Notes: generated from the letters alone by a model not told the origin. DNA of 64,000 bases from Chloropicon primus (GCA_023205875.1 CP060763.1:558001-622000), one strand, 5' to 3'. Counted from the stretch's first letter, positions 26,770 to 38,060 are shown. Translations and numbers: made by a program.

Positions 26770-29700
26770 TCACTGAACGCCAGCTTCCATCTTCTCCTTG
26801 ATCCAGGCTCTGATCCTTTCTTTGAGTTCCGGCATCGGCTCCACCATGTCGATGGTCAGCTCCGAGCGACTGAAGGGGTCCGTCTTGTCCAGCAAGAGGT
26901 GCCTCTCGATGATGCTTCTGTCGATGACGACCTTGGAGGAAGGAAGCCGGACCGGGTCGCGCATCACGGTGAACTGGATGGGGTCCAAGAACTCTTCGGG
27001 GATGTCGTCCAGGTCGTCGATGTTCACCTTGAGGTCCTTCTCGCTGTCCGCCTGCTTCAACATCTGCACAAAGTCTTGGAAGTTGTTGAACCTCTGCTGG
27101 GAGGGTATGTCAGGCTTCGTGGAGATCTCGTACGTCAAGAACGAGACCAGGTAATCGAAGCACTCCAGCTGGCACGTCTTGCTCTGCGCGATGGTGTTCA
27201 CGAAATCGTTGCAGCAGGCGCTGTCGGGGCCCTTCTCGGCCTCCAGCTGCTCCTGCGCGGCCATGTGCAAGTTGATCAGGATCCCGGTGATCGGGGCGAG
27301 GATGGTGAACCTCGAGACCTTCTCCAAGAACGGGACGTGGTGGGAAGGCGACCCTATGATCTGCTCGAAGAGTTTGCTGTCCGGGCCAAGCGTCGTGTGC
27401 TGCAGTATGAAGGACACCGTCTCGATCAGACGGTCCGTGTTCATGGACGACCCCTTCAAGAACGTGGACGGGAGCTCCCTGACGATGAACTCCAGCAGGC
27501 GCAGAAGGTTTACACTGAGCTCGAACATTATGGTACACTTGCGCTGCTGCTGCTGAAGCTCCGCCGAGGAAGAGTGGGAGCTCCTGGAATCGTGAATCTC
27601 TTTCATCGCGACCGTGAACTCGGTTGCGGTCCAGTTCATGATCGTGAAAAGCCTGTTGAGGAAAGCATTGTACACGTCTGGGTGGGCCTTGCACGTGTCC
27701 TGCAGCAGCTGCTGGAAGATAAGAGAGGTGCTCTCGTTGGTCCTCTTCTGGCCGAATCCCATGCCCTTGCACAACCGCAGGAGGATGTTGGACACCGGTA
27801 TCCAGAACCTCGAATCGAAGCATTGCAGGAGCGACTCGATGAACACGTCTTGGGCGGACCTGTTCTCCTCAAAGGCCACGACAAAGTCCCTGTACTGGAG
27901 GAGCACGCTTATGGATTGGAACATCACATCTCGGACATCTGGATTCACGATTCGGTCGTCGTTGAAGTGGAGGACCAGGAAAGTGATGATGTCCTCCAAC
28001 CCGTAGCCCAGCAGGCACCTCACCGGGGGATCGCCCCTTCGGAACGCATGGAAAGAGTCCATCACGACCTCCAAGTAGCTCTCCGGCACGAATTGCAAGA
28101 ACTTTTCGTGCTTGGAGGCTTCAAGGAGAAGCCTGGTCTGAAAGATGCACATGGCAAACATCGCCTCCTGCTTCCACGTGGAGTACAGCAAGGCCCTGAA
28201 CCACGAGCACTGCCTCACGCTCTCCACGACGTCTTCCATGAAGAGGGAGCAGGCCTCCGTCAGATGCTTGTGGTAGTCCGGGTTCGTGGGCTCGGCCTCG
28301 TCTCGGCGCTTTATGGCATCCTCAAGCTGCGAAATCGCGCTCACTTGGTTCTGCAGCTGCAGGCTCGCCTGCTTGAATTTGGAGGCCAGCCCAAGATGGT
28401 AGAGCCAATTTATGCTGTCGAGAACCATGGCAAGCATCTCCGTGTCTTGGTCGACGCTGTCCAGGAACTGGTTGTGGTACACGGTAAAGGCAGTGTCATA
28501 AAGGGTCGTGCCATTTATGATTCCGGTGCTGAGGACGGATTTGTATGGTACACTCACGTCAAGCTCGATGTCTTTCAGCTGGTCCATGTCCACAGACTTT
28601 TGGAGGTGGGAAAACGTTCCACCAAGCCGGGAGGCGTCCACGTAGTGGTCCAGCTCATCCGTGTCCAAAAACATCTTAGCGAACGCGGCCTTTGGCAGCA
28701 CAGCCGCCAGCTTGTCGTTCAACAGGAGAGGCCTGACCAGCCTCAGCAGAACGTAATAAAGGGACGTCAGAACCGAGTTGTCACTCAGTCCAGCTGGCTG
28801 GACGTTCCTCAGCGCGCCCCTGTTCTTCTGCAAAATCGACCTCAAGAAGCTCTTGAACACGTCCTTGGAATGCTTCAGGATGCACAAGACGAGCTGCACT
28901 TGGTTCGCCTCCACCCTCGTGATGGCATTCTCCAGAGTTGCGCACGCCTCCTTCATCCCCTTCTCGTCGATCTCGGCGTCTTGAGCCCCGTGCCACCAAA
29001 CATGCGGCAGCAGAATCGCGAGGTCGTGAGAATTCGGCTGCTTCTGCACCAAAAGCCCTTCCAGGGACTCCACAAAGCTCTTGCTGGCGAAGATCACCTT
29101 GCGCACCCTTTGGTTCTCCAGCAGCACAATCCCAAGCTGGAGATAGAACAAATTCCTCTTCCCCGTGCCACGCGAATCCTCGGCATCCATATCTATACAA
29201 AAGTTTGATCGGCAGGACTCGGATATCCGAGAAAAGATGCATTGGACCACCCTGTCCAGCTCCTCCTCGCTGAGGTTTTCGGCGAGGAGGCACACCACCT
29301 TCGGGGTGGCCATGTTCGTCTTCCTCTTCAAGTCCTCGACCGCCTCATCTCCCGTGAGCCCCAATTCCTCCTCCTCAAGCTTCTTCAGGAGAAACGGTAT
29401 GAGCGTTCCCTCGATGAAGTAGGGGCTCAGAAGCATGGGAACCAATCGGTCACAAAGCACGTTTACCATCAGGAAATACTCGTCCGTCGTGAGCGAGTCC
29501 TTGACGATGTCGCTGGCCGCCACGGTGTCGAGCGCTTCCAGGAGGAAGGCTCCCACCTGGAGGAAGGACCTCTTCGGAGGCTCCTGAATGGGTCCGAAGC
29601 CCCCAATGGGGTATCTGAAGGGCAAGTTCCCAAAGTTTGTGACGCACCTCTCCCCATGCGACAGAGAGAAGGCGGGAAAGTACGCCATCCCCGGCATGTG

Positions 29701-30825
29701 TCGCTTCACTCCCTTGAAAGCCACGCCGAGAGGCCGCCCGTTCCTGTAAAAGCTTATCTCACCCTCGTCCACGTCGAAGCAGCACCCGATCACGTCTCCC
29801 GGCATCCAAGGCTGGCCGTAAGGATGGCACGACACGTTCCACTTTCTCACGCGCTTTCCGTCGTAAGCATACGAGTTTGGGAAATCCCCCACTCCCTCCT
29901 CGTTGGTGAACGGGCACGTTGGCGTCGCCCAACCGACCTGCTGTATCCCAGCCGTGCCCAATATGACCTCGTACTGCCACGACCCCGACAACACGCAAGT
30001 GTTCGTCCGCGCAGAGCAAAAGTTGCTGAGCGATTCCATCCCAAGGTTGTGCTCGTCCATTTTGACGTACCCGTTGCACGCCTCGGTGTCCAGGCACACC
30101 GTCGCTGGCCCGAGCCTGGATGGCACCTCCTCGGTCCGGGTGCCCCCCTCCTCCTCGTCATCCTCCTCGTCATCCGAGTCAAGCGGGGGCCGCGGGGTCG
30201 GCTCGCCTGTCGCCCCCCCCTCCGTGGCCTCCTCCTCCTTCATCAGCGTGTCCACGAAACACTCCAAGTCTTCTTCCAGCCTCTGCAGCCAAGTTCTTTG
30301 TCGAGTGAGCGAGCAAGCAACAAACGACACACGAGGCAGAGAGACACAGCGATACGCGCGACGACGGAGAAAACGGACATGGTCAGCAAAGCAGTCAGAG
30401 AACGGCCGCATCGAGGCCCTCGGCTTGGCTCTCCCCCCTTACCCTTTCCCGTCCCCCTCGTAGGTCCTGGAGAGATACCTGGCGCCCGAGAACACCTCAC
30501 TCGCGTCCCTCAAAATCTTCCTCATGAGCCTTTGGTCCGAGCGAAGCGAAGGGCAACGACGAAGAACAACGACGAAGAGCGAGCGCTAACACGTTAGTTC
30601 GGTCCCGTGGGGTCGAGGCCTGCGAGAGGATACGTGCCGAGCCCAGGCTTTGTCTGGAGAGTCGTTTCCTTTTCCTTTCTTGCCTTACCTTTCTTGCGGG
30701 GAAGGCGTTCCTCCGTGCAAGCCAGAGGTACTTCCGGCGACGTCCTCCTCCGTCTTGAGGAGGCGGAAGGGCACCTCATCCTCCTTCTGCAGCGCTGCCA
30801 CCTCCGCGTCTTCTTCTAAGCCCAT
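26770..30825 (-). CDS. Giant SPRY-U-box ubiquitin ligase, RKP/KPC1-like scaffold
   Basis: Three exons: 30689-30825, 30443-30529 and 26770-30295 (donors AG|GTAAGG and GG|GTAAGG, acceptors CAAAG; phases 2 and 2), giving 1249 residues. Exon 1 starts [25 protein letters not shown] domain lies at about 165-310: [39 protein letters not shown] long helical scaffold follows, including [20 protein letters not shown] and [20 protein letters not shown], which recall the KPC1/RNF123 and plant RKP ligases. The last 75 residues are a U-box without zinc ligands: [20 protein letters not shown] and then [14 protein letters not shown]1 normally end in a RING. It should transfer ubiquitin from an E2 to substrates bound by the SPRY domain. 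Confidence 0.85.
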
Positions 30826-31169
30826 GGTCGGTCCCGTCCTCGTCACGCTCCGCGAACTGGATCGAGCTTTCCTTCCCTGATCAGAAAAATCCTTGGCGAA
30901 CGAGGGAAGGGAGAGGGGCCGTTTCGGAACTCGACCGTCAGTTGTTAATGTGAAGGGAGGATGTCGAGCAATGCAATGCATGGCTTCGCTCAGACCTGGG
31001 AGCTGGTCCTTGGGCACGTGGTGCTACGAGCCTCTCCGCGAGGGTTATTGAAACAAAAATGTTTGGGTGTTGCTTTACAATGATCGTTAATATGTTTTTC
31101 TGTTGTGTACAAGAGCGCGTCACCATCATCGGTGAGGTGCAGCCCTGGCCCCTTGGCGGGACCCGCCGC
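30826..31169. other. Tandem gap: promoter of SPRY-U-box gene and 3' end of ABC transporter
   Basis: 344 bp between two minus-strand genes. On the minus strand AAGGATTTTT at 30894-30885, followed by CTGATCA, lies 60 bp before the ATG and resembles the GGATTTGG...CTGATCA end of the promoter-proximal element. Nothing else recognised. Confidence 0.4.
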
Positions 31170-33668
31170 CTAGGTGTTGTCGAGCTCATCCAACGAGGTC
31201 TTAGAGCTTGATGGAAGGAGTGCCATGGAATCCGACTGCCCCCGAAGTTGCTTGCGAACGAGGCGATAGTACAGGCCCTCCTTGGCATAGAGCTCCGAGT
31301 GGCTTCCCTGCTCCTCGAGCTTCCCGTCCTTGACCACGACAATTTTGCTGGCGCCCTGGATAGTGCTCAGTCTGTGGGCGACGATGACTACCGTCCTCTC
31401 CTGCTGCGCGATCATCTTGTCGATGGCCTCCTGAACCACCCCTTCGCTCTCCGCATCGAGGGCCGAGGTGGCCTCGTCCAGGAGAAGGATCGAGGGGTCT
31501 CTCACGACGGCCCTCGCGATCGCTATCCTCTGCTTCTGCCCACCGCTCAGCTGCATGCCCTTCTCGCCGCACTCGGTGTCGTAGCCATCCTGCAGCTCCT
31601 GGATAAAGTCGTGTGCGTTCGCGCACTTGGCCGCCGCAATCACTGCGTCCATCGTCGGCTTCTCGTCCCCCTCGAGGCCGTACATGATGTTTTCCTTAAT
31701 GGAGCAGGCAAAGAGCACCGGTTCCTGGCCCACCAGGGCCATCTTCCGGGCCAGCCACTTCCTGTCGTACCCGCTGATGTTGCAGCCGTCGAGGGAGACC
31801 TGCCCCTTCTCAGGCTCGTAGAGGCGCTCAATCAGTTTGATCAAAGAGCTTTTTCCGCTTCCACTAGGTCCGACCAGGGCAACAACCTCGCCAGGGCTGA
31901 TCTTCAAGCTGAAGTTGTCCAAGACGACGCTGTCCGGCCTCCCGGGGTAGCGGAACGAAATGTTCTCCAAATCGATCCTCCCCTTGAATTTGGGGGGCTG
32001 GAGCGAACCAGAGATCGTCATCTCGGGGGTCCTCGCAATCAGCTCAAAAACTTTATCCGCCGCACCCAGTGCCGCGCTGATGCCCGAGTAGATGTCTCCC
32101 AGATACTGGAAGGCGCTGCCAAGGGTCTGCTGGTACAGTATGAAGCTGTACAGGTCGTCCCCTTGCATTTTGTCGTGCAAGGCGAGGTACGTTCCGTACG
32201 CCAGCGTGGCCAGCATCGCGGCGTTGGGGCAGAAAATGGTCAAAGACGCGTAGATGGAGTAAGCCCCGGACTCCTTGGTCTGAAGCTTGAGGTACCTCTT
32301 GAGCTTGTCATTGTACGCGGAAGCGACAATGTCCTCCCCGGCCATCGACTTCACGGTCGACATGGAGGCCAAGGCCTCGTCCGCAACCCCGGAAGCATCC
32401 GCCAAGGCCGTCTGCGTCTCCTTGGTGATCCGTCGATAGAAGCGGCCGTAGATGTGCGCGACGAGTGCTGCTACGGGAACCATGGTGAACGACACCATCG
32501 TCAACTTCCAGGACGTCCACAGCATGATTCCGATGACGAACACGATCTGAACGAACGACCTCACGAGGATGTTGATGTTGAGGGAAACCTGGCTGGACAT
32601 CTGCGTCGTGTCCGTGTTAAGCCGACTGCTGAGCTCTCCCGTCCTCACAGTGTCGAAGTAGCCTTGCTCCAGGTGAAGCAAGGACTTGAGGAGACTCCTG
32701 CGAATCCTGGAATTGAGGCGGGCGCAGCTCAGAGTGAAGAGGCCTCCCCTGATGGAGGTGAAGACCGCGCAGGAGATCACGGCCACCAAGAGCTTGGACA
32801 GAGCCGCGTGAGCCTTCTTCGCATCTTTCTCGTGGGCTCCAAACATCACCACCTTCCCGATGTAGTAGCTGATGCTGACTGTTGCAAGCGACGCAATGCA
32901 GCCGCATGCAAAGGCCACGATCAAGATGTGACCATCCACCTTTGCAAAGTTGTACAAGGACGTCAGGGCGTTCCAGTCCCTCGCCCTCTTGTCCCTCTTC
33001 TCGCTGTCCTCCTTGACGCACTGCTCGTGCAGCTCGGGGCACCTCTTCTCGATGGAGTCCAGCCAAAAGGACCTGAATGACGCCAGCAGCTTGGTGGCGG
33101 TCAGGTACTCCTTCGCGGTCAGGAAGGCGGAAGCCACAAGGTCAAACAAGACCCAGGCCTCCAGACACTTGTCGAGGTGTGAGACCGTCCTCCTCTTGAA
33201 GATGCCGTAGATCCACCCCACGAACTTGGCGAAGAAGAACACGTAGCTCAAGCACGTCAGCAGAAACATCGCTGAACCCGCCGCGTCCGACACCGGCATC
33301 ACCGGCGCCCCGAACGAGCTCTTCAGCGTCCTTCTCCAGGCCGCGCCCACCGTCGCCAGCAGGAACACCGCCCTCGCGATGCTGCCCAGCCACAAATCCA
33401 TCGAGCTGTAGTTAAAGTCGTACACCCTGTCCCAAGTCTTGAATCGCGCCAGGTACTTGAGCCGGCTCCGTTCCGGAACCATGAACAAGCACGTCGTGAT
33501 CCCGATGTCCAAAAGAATGAACACGGTGAGACGCAGGAACCCTTTGGTCGTCGTCGCCTTCGTCGTCGTCTGGCATTTCTCCGCCTTCCCCGAGGACCCC
33601 TCGGGCTCCCCGGCGCAACGCGCCTCCGCCTCCGACCCCGGGAGGGAACGATAGTAGCCAGTTGCCAT
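31170..33668 (-). CDS. TAP/ABCB-type half-size ABC exporter
   Basis: 832 residues from ATG 33668 (MATGYYRSLPGSEAEARC...); the longer open frame upstream is proline/GA-repeat leader. Four to five extra N-terminal membrane segments (about 45-200) precede an ABC-exporter core of six segments (about 235-540), as in TAP-like ABCB proteins. The nucleotide-binding domain (about 575-815) is complete: Walker A GPSGSGKSS, Q-loop LVGQEPVLFA, signature LSGGQKQRIA, Walker B ILLLDEATSALD and H-loop VAHRLSTI. As a half transporter it must dimerise. Substrates of plant relatives include peptides and metal-linked compounds; the substrate here is unknown. It shares a short (275 bp) divergent region with the RNA methyltransferase gene. 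Confidence 0.93.
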   Translation of the reverse strand: MATGYYRSLPGSEAEARCAGEPEGSSGKAEKCQTTTKATTTKGFLRLTVFILLDIGITTCLFMVPERSRLKYLARFKTWDRVYDFNYSSMDLWLGSIARAVFLLATVGAAWRRTLKSSFGAPVMPVSDAAGSAMFLLTCLSYVFFFAKFVGWIYGIFKRRTVSHLDKCLEAWVLFDLVASAFLTAKEYLTATKLLASFRSFWLDSIEKRCPELHEQCVKEDSEKRDKRARDWNALTSLYNFAKVDGHILIVAFACGCIASLATVSISYYIGKVVMFGAHEKDAKKAHAALSKLLVAVISCAVFTSIRGGLFTLSCARLNSRIRRSLLKSLLHLEQGYFDTVRTGELSSRLNTDTTQMSSQVSLNINILVRSFVQIVFVIGIMLWTSWKLTMVSFTMVPVAALVAHIYGRFYRRITKETQTALADASGVADEALASMSTVKSMAGEDIVASAYNDKLKRYLKLQTKESGAYSIYASLTIFCPNAAMLATLAYGTYLALHDKMQGDDLYSFILYQQTLGSAFQYLGDIYSGISAALGAADKVFELIARTPEMTISGSLQPPKFKGRIDLENISFRYPGRPDSVVLDNFSLKISPGEVVALVGPSGSGKSSLIKLIERLYEPEKGQVSLDGCNISGYDRKWLARKMALVGQEPVLFACSIKENIMYGLEGDEKPTMDAVIAAAKCANAHDFIQELQDGYDTECGEKGMQLSGGQKQRIAIARAVVRDPSILLLDEATSALDAESEGVVQEAIDKMIAQQERTVVIVAHRLSTIQGASKIVVVKDGKLEEQGSHSELYAKEGLYYRLVRKQLRGQSDSMALLPSSSKTSLDELDNT

Positions 33669-33823
33669 CCTCCTCCTTCGCTTTCCTCCCTCCTCGGTCT
33701 CTCTGAGCCACACAGGACAGATCTCGATCGAGGAGGGAGGAAAGCGAACGAGCGAGTGTGGACTTGTGTGAACGCCGCCTATCCACGACGAGGACGAGGA
33801 CGAGGCCGAGGACGAAGACGAGA

Positions 33824-33826
<3 letters not shown>

Positions 33827-33865
<39 letters not shown>

Positions 33866-33912
33866 TTCTTTGACGAGGAGGAGGAGGAGGAGGAGGAGGA
33901 GGAGGAGGAGGA
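33827..33912 (+). repeat. Adjoining (CT)n, (TG)n and (GGA)n microsatellites
   Basis: A CT run (about 33821-33850) passes into TG repeats and then a GGA run (about 33878-33912), all inside the 275-bp divergent gap between the ABC transporter and the methyltransferase. Confidence 0.85.
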
Positions 33913-33943
33913 CTATGGATAAGTGAAGAGAGAGTCTTTTGTG

Positions 33944-35377
33944 ATGGCGAAGAGTGGAAGGGCTGGACCTGGCCGTCGCGAGAGGAGGCACGGGGAGGGG
34001 GGGAACTACAACAGAGGGGGGGGAGGACGAGGTCGGCGAAGGCTTGAGCGGAATGACCAGAACCGGAGGAATCGGAACCGGGATAACCGGAATCAAAGGG
34101 GAAGGGAATTCGGTTCGGTGAGGTTCCCGAAAGATGTTTTCTTTGCCACATGCCACCCGGGGCTGGAACATGTCGTCGCGAAGGAGCTCCTCAATCTCGA
34201 GGGGGTTCACAACGTAGTCGAGGGGAGGGCGGGCGTGAACTTTTGCGGCGACAGTTCAAGCAGGTACTCGGCAAATCTGAACCTGAGGTCGTCGGTGAGA
34301 GTGCTGGAGCTTATCGCGGAGGGTGAGCTGGACGTCAGCGCCGGGGCGGGCAACTCGGTCTACAACTTTGCCAGGCAAATCGACTGGCCGCGTTACATCG
34401 AGAGGGGATCCACGTTCAAGGTGAAGAGCGTGGTCTACGACAACACCGAGGTCACCAACAGCTTGCTGGTGTCGAAGCGGACGAGGGACGCAGTCTGCGA
34501 CACTTTGAGGGATGACTCTGGATTCCGGCCCGAGGATCCGAGGGATCGCGCCCCCGATGTTCCGCTCCAGGTGGTGATATACCGAGACTTTGCACGCGTC
34601 TACCTCGACACGAGCGGCGAGAGCCTGCACAAGCGAGGGTAAGGTCGCCGCACTCTTATCTGTGCGTGTGTTTTGTTCTGGCGAGAGACTTACCTCTTTC
34701 TCTTCCCCTTCACCCTTCTCAGGTACAGGACGATAAACCACAAGGCGTCTCTGAACGAGGCAGCCGCTGCGGGCCTCCTCCAGATTGCTGGCGTCGGACC
34801 CACCGCGTCAATCATGGATCCCATGTGCGGGAGCGGCACCTTCCTCATCGAGGCGGCGTTGGTGATGACCCGAACCGCTCCGGGCATCTATCGCGAGCGT
34901 TGGCCCTTCGAGCGCTGGCCGGACTTCTCGGAGGAGCAGTGGGAGACGGCGATCGCAAAGGCTGAGGATCTGATCCTCGATCCCGAGACCGTTCTCGCGA
35001 GGGGCGGAATGTGCCTTGGGAACGACATCCACCCTTCCGCCCTCGCCCTCGCCAAGGCTGACGCCAGGAAGGCGTCTCTCTCCGGTTTGATCTCGTTCAA
35101 CCAAGGGAGCTGCGAGTCCTGGCGGCCTGCCGGGGTCTCGCAGCCCGATCTCGTGATCACGAATCCACCTTGGGGGGAGAGGCTGAACGACGACAACCTC
35201 GCCCACTCCTGGAGGGAGCTTGGGAACTTCCTCAAAATGGAGTGCTCGGGCGCAGATGCCTACGTGTTGTCCGGTTCTAGAACATTGACCCAACACCTTC
35301 GCTTAGCGGCAAAGAGAAAGCACAAAGTCACCCTGGGTGGCATCGATTGCAGACTCTTGCAGTATCAAATCTTTTGA
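33944..35377 (+). CDS. THUMP-domain RlmL/UPF0020-type RNA methyltransferase
   Basis: Two exons: 33944-34638 and 34723-35377 (donor GTAAGG, acceptor CTCAG, phase 2), 449 residues. It is expected to methylate guanine N2 in rRNA with S-adenosylmethionine. Residues 1-55 are Arg/Gly-rich with repeated RNRxN motifs, a likely RNA-binding or targeting extension. The THUMP region begins VFFATCHPGLEHVVAKELLN. The exon junction rebuilds SLHKRGYR, a hallmark of the family. The Rossmann domain has DPMCGSGTFLIEAA (SAM loop) and the catalytic NPPWGER. In plants and algae relatives may act in the plastid; no clean transit peptide is seen. ATG 33944 is the first in-frame ATG. Confidence 0.93.
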
Positions 35378-35857
35378 TGCCAGGCACCACCACCACAAGC
35401 CGACTTGTATTACAACTTCCTATAACTTCCTATTCTCCTTATTCATGTCCATCGAGATGGCAAGTCATCGAGGAAGAAGAGAAGATTGCGGTGCGTTGAA
35501 GTTGCGACCCGAAGCCCCCCTCAGTCCCCTCTACACCTCCCCGTGTCCACCATCATGTCCCACCATCTCTCGTCCCTCCCTCGGGCTCGGGAATTGCCAA
35601 CTTTCCTGTCAACCCCGCCAGCCTGTGTGACCTTTGGCGCGTACACAAAGCAAGACGGCTCGCGCGCCACGGACTGGGTCCAGCCAGTGACGAAGGGTCA
35701 CGAAGAACCTGCCTTCCGCGCAACTTTATAAAAGGGCGTTCCTCTGCATTGGGAAACGTGATCCTTCGACGCGCTTGAACCTTCTCCGTCACTCCGTTCA
35801 CGCGTGGAGACGAGGTCGCTTGGTTGGGTCTCGTTGCAAAAAGCTACGACGACCAAG
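35378..35857. promoter_or_regulatory. Tandem intergenic region with TATA box
   Basis: 480 bp between the methyltransferase stop and the next plus-strand gene. Apart from the TATA box at 35727-35734 it is pyrimidine-rich sequence without recognisable coding or RNA genes. Confidence 0.45.
35727..35734 (+). promoter_or_regulatory. TATA box of the PTB/PH-like gene
   Basis: TTTATAAAAGGGC matches the TATA consensus closely. It sits 131 bp before the ATG at 35858, leaving room for a start site near 35757 and a 100-bp leader. Confidence 0.55.
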
Positions 35858-35967
35858 ATGATGCCTGGGGCGAGTCCACAGCCAACTTCGCCCGTATCTC
35901 CTGGTGGAGAGCGAAGGTAAGAGGATCAAGGACTCCTGATTGCTGAGAGCTCAAGGACTCCGGATCG

Positions 35968-36041
<74 letters not shown>

Positions 36042-36910
36042 TGGTCACTTTTTAGGGCGTACAGGAACGACAGGACGTACGACTTGTCCGCGCAAATATT
36101 TTGGAAGACCTATGAGGTGAGCTTCTCCTTATGACTTCTCTCTGTGACGATCTTGCCAACACGCTGACCTCTCTCTCTCCTCTCTCTCTCTCTCTGTCGT
36201 TCGGGTTCGATTCAGTCTCCCTCGGAGACGAGCCACGACTATATGTTCGAGAACACGGACAGCTTGGCGTTTACAGAGAGGGGGGAGGCGCTGGTGCACG
36301 TCACGAGCTTCGGGCTGATGCTCCAATCGTTAGAGAACGGCGTAGAGTCCAACTTCTTCCAGCTGTATTCTATTTCGAGGTTTCACGTCATCGGGACGGC
36401 CTTCGTCTTCGAGGCCCTGGACCAGGACACCGGCTTCCTGAACGTCCACATCCTTGACGGCAGCTACATCACGGCCAAAAGCATCGAGACGGGACTCTCT
36501 GTTGCGATTCAGCAGAAGATGGAGTCGATGGATATGAAGCCGAAGAAGCAGTACAGTGACAACGCGTACGCGGAGCCCGTGGGGGGCTACAGCAACGCCA
36601 TGCCAGTGAACAACTACAACTACAACAGCAACAGGAAGACGTCGTTCTTTTCCGATGTGGGATCGCCGCCGCCTCGGCAAGGTAAGGGATAGACGAAGCA
36701 GGAGGGGGAGACGGTTTCCACATCGTGAATTACAAACAACGCCCGCGGGCTTGCATTACTGACTTGAACCGAACTCCGTTTCGTTCCGCGTGGCGTGCAC
36801 CAGGTGTCATGGACTACATGTCGCAAGGTATCCAAGCGTTGGGGGATTTGTTCAAGCCCGCACGAAGGAGGTCGAGCGGCGCCGGCCGCACCAGGCAAAT
36901 CAGCATCTAA
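35858..36910 (+). CDS. Four-exon protein with PTB/PH-like fold (unknown function)
   Basis: Exons 35858-35916, 36056-36116, 36216-36681 and 36804-36910 join in frame (donors GTAAGA, GTGAGC, GTAAGG; acceptors TTTAG, TTCAG, CCAG) to give 230 residues. The middle part reads like a PTB/PH-type barrel: GEALVHVTSFGLMLQSLENG, FFQLYSISRFHVIGTAFVFE, then GFLNVHILDGSYITAKSIET followed by GLSVAIQQKM as the closing helix. The flanks are disordered: a Pro/Ser N-terminus and an Asn/Tyr-rich stretch (NNYNYNSN). The C-terminus is basic. The fold call is inference from pattern; I do not know the family. Intron 1 carries a 65-bp CT run. Its stop is only 16 bp from the stop of the convergent gene. Confidence 0.65.
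35972..36036 (+). repeat. 65-bp pure (CT)n run in an intron
   Basis: An almost uninterrupted CT dinucleotide run in intron 1 of the PTB/PH-like gene, ending about 19 bp before the TTTAG acceptor, so it forms an extreme polypyrimidine tract. Confidence 0.95.
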
Positions 36911-36926
36911 AGAGACCCAAAGGAAC

Positions 36927-38060
36927 CTAGCTGAGAAAGAGGCCCAGGGACAGGAGCAGCACAAAGTTTCTGTGCCACTTGACCGCCAAGAATTTTGCCG
37001 GTTTGATGACATTCTTGTTCGCGTGGTTCTCCAGAACGAACCTGCACAGCTGGGACGCGCTGGAGAAGCTCAGGAGGACGATGGCGGTGGTCCTGGGCAT
37101 CACCCCGGCGACGAGGCATGCCGTGTAAATGCCGTACACGAGCGCCACGACGGCCACGACGGCCCTGGAGACCGCTTTGGTTCCAAACCTCACGCACGGC
37201 GACATCTTCCCGGTCCTGCGGTCGGTGTCGATCTGGTGGTAGTGGCTATTGAGGAGTATGTTGGACGTCGTGAGCCCAAGGAGCACGGACGCCCCCAGGG
37301 CCACGCCTTGGCCTCGAAGAGCCGCGAACTTTGTCCCAGACTGCAGGAGGTAGAAGGCGTTGGTCGCGAGGGGTCCAAAAGCGAAGAAGCAGAGGATCTC
37401 GCCGACTCCCTTGTAACTCAATCGAAAGGGAGGGCCCTGGTAGATGTAACCTATTGAGACCGAACCCAAAAGCATCGCCCCTGCGATTGCTTGGCTGCTC
37501 TGTAACACGACGAGTGCGAATATGCCGATCCCCGCCGCGAGCAAGGCGGTGGCGGCCCAGAACAACTTCTCCTTCTCCCCCGTCCTGTTCACGACGGACT
37601 CTGCCTTCTCCACGTCCGCGCCCGTCTCCGAGTCGAACACGTCGTTCGTGAGGTTGAGCCAAACGATCACGAGGACGCCGGCCAGGCCCTGGAGCAGAAA
37701 GTTGGAGAGGAGAACCTCCTTCTTCACCGCGAAGGCGACCGAGGTGGCCAGGATCAGGGGCAGGCAAGCGATGTTGAAGGCCAGGGGCGACACGAAGAAG
37801 GACGCGATCACCGGGATCACGGGCTCCGGGTCAGAACGAGAGGAGGGCGACGCCGAGGACGACGACGGGGAGGACCACGGAAGCGCCCCCGCGCGCCGGT
37901 TCGTGGCCTCCTGCCTCCGAGTTCCCTCTGTCGGCCGCCCGCAGCGTTGCTGGCAACGGAGTGGGCGAGCGGGACTTCGCTTCACCGACTCCCGCGTCGA
38001 CTGCCTTCCGCTGACCCACGACGCCCGTCGCCCACCGCTCCCCCTCCACGTCAACTCCAT
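36927..38060 (-). CDS. ABC4: 1,4-dihydroxy-2-naphthoate phytyltransferase (phylloquinone pathway)
   Basis: 377 residues from ATG 38060 (MELTWRGSGGRRASW...), the first in-frame ATG. This UbiA-type prenyltransferase attaches phytyl to dihydroxynaphthoate to form the phylloquinone ring system used in photosystem I, in plastid membranes. Residues 1-70 are Arg/Ser-rich like a plastid transit peptide. The first diphosphate-binding motif is WLNLTNDVFDSETGAD and the second NSHYHQIDTDRRTGK, both with the needed Asp residues. Eight or nine hydrophobic segments follow the UbiA pattern, including YIYQGPPFRLSYKGVGE. Cyanobacterial-type MenA is the same family. Its presence points to a photosynthetic host. 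Confidence 0.9.
   Translation of the reverse strand: MELTWRGSGGRRASWVSGRQSTRESVKRSPARPLRCQQRCGRPTEGTRRQEATNRRAGALPWSSPSSSSASPSSRSDPEPVIPVIASFFVSPLAFNIACLPLILATSVAFAVKKEVLLSNFLLQGLAGVLVIVWLNLTNDVFDSETGADVEKAESVVNRTGEKEKLFWAATALLAAGIGIFALVVLQSSQAIAGAMLLGSVSIGYIYQGPPFRLSYKGVGEILCFFAFGPLATNAFYLLQSGTKFAALRGQGVALGASVLLGLTTSNILLNSHYHQIDTDRRTGKMSPCVRFGTKAVSRAVVAVVALVYGIYTACLVAGVMPRTTAIVLLSFSSASQLCRFVLENHANKNVIKPAKFLAVKWHRNFVLLLSLGLFLS

Noticed and set aside
26899-29208. A 769-codon plus-strand open frame, and similar long frames at 6763-8373, 13867-15645, 31248-33080 and 55-1212
   Set aside because: They lie antisense to clear genes and their Leu/Arg/Val/Gln-rich translations mirror the codon bias of those genes. 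No family motifs are present.
33669-34151. 161-residue N-terminal extension of the ABC transporter
   Set aside because: It is encoded by CT/TG/GGA repeats, overlaps the divergent methyltransferase exon, and the ATG at 33668 opens a normal protein.
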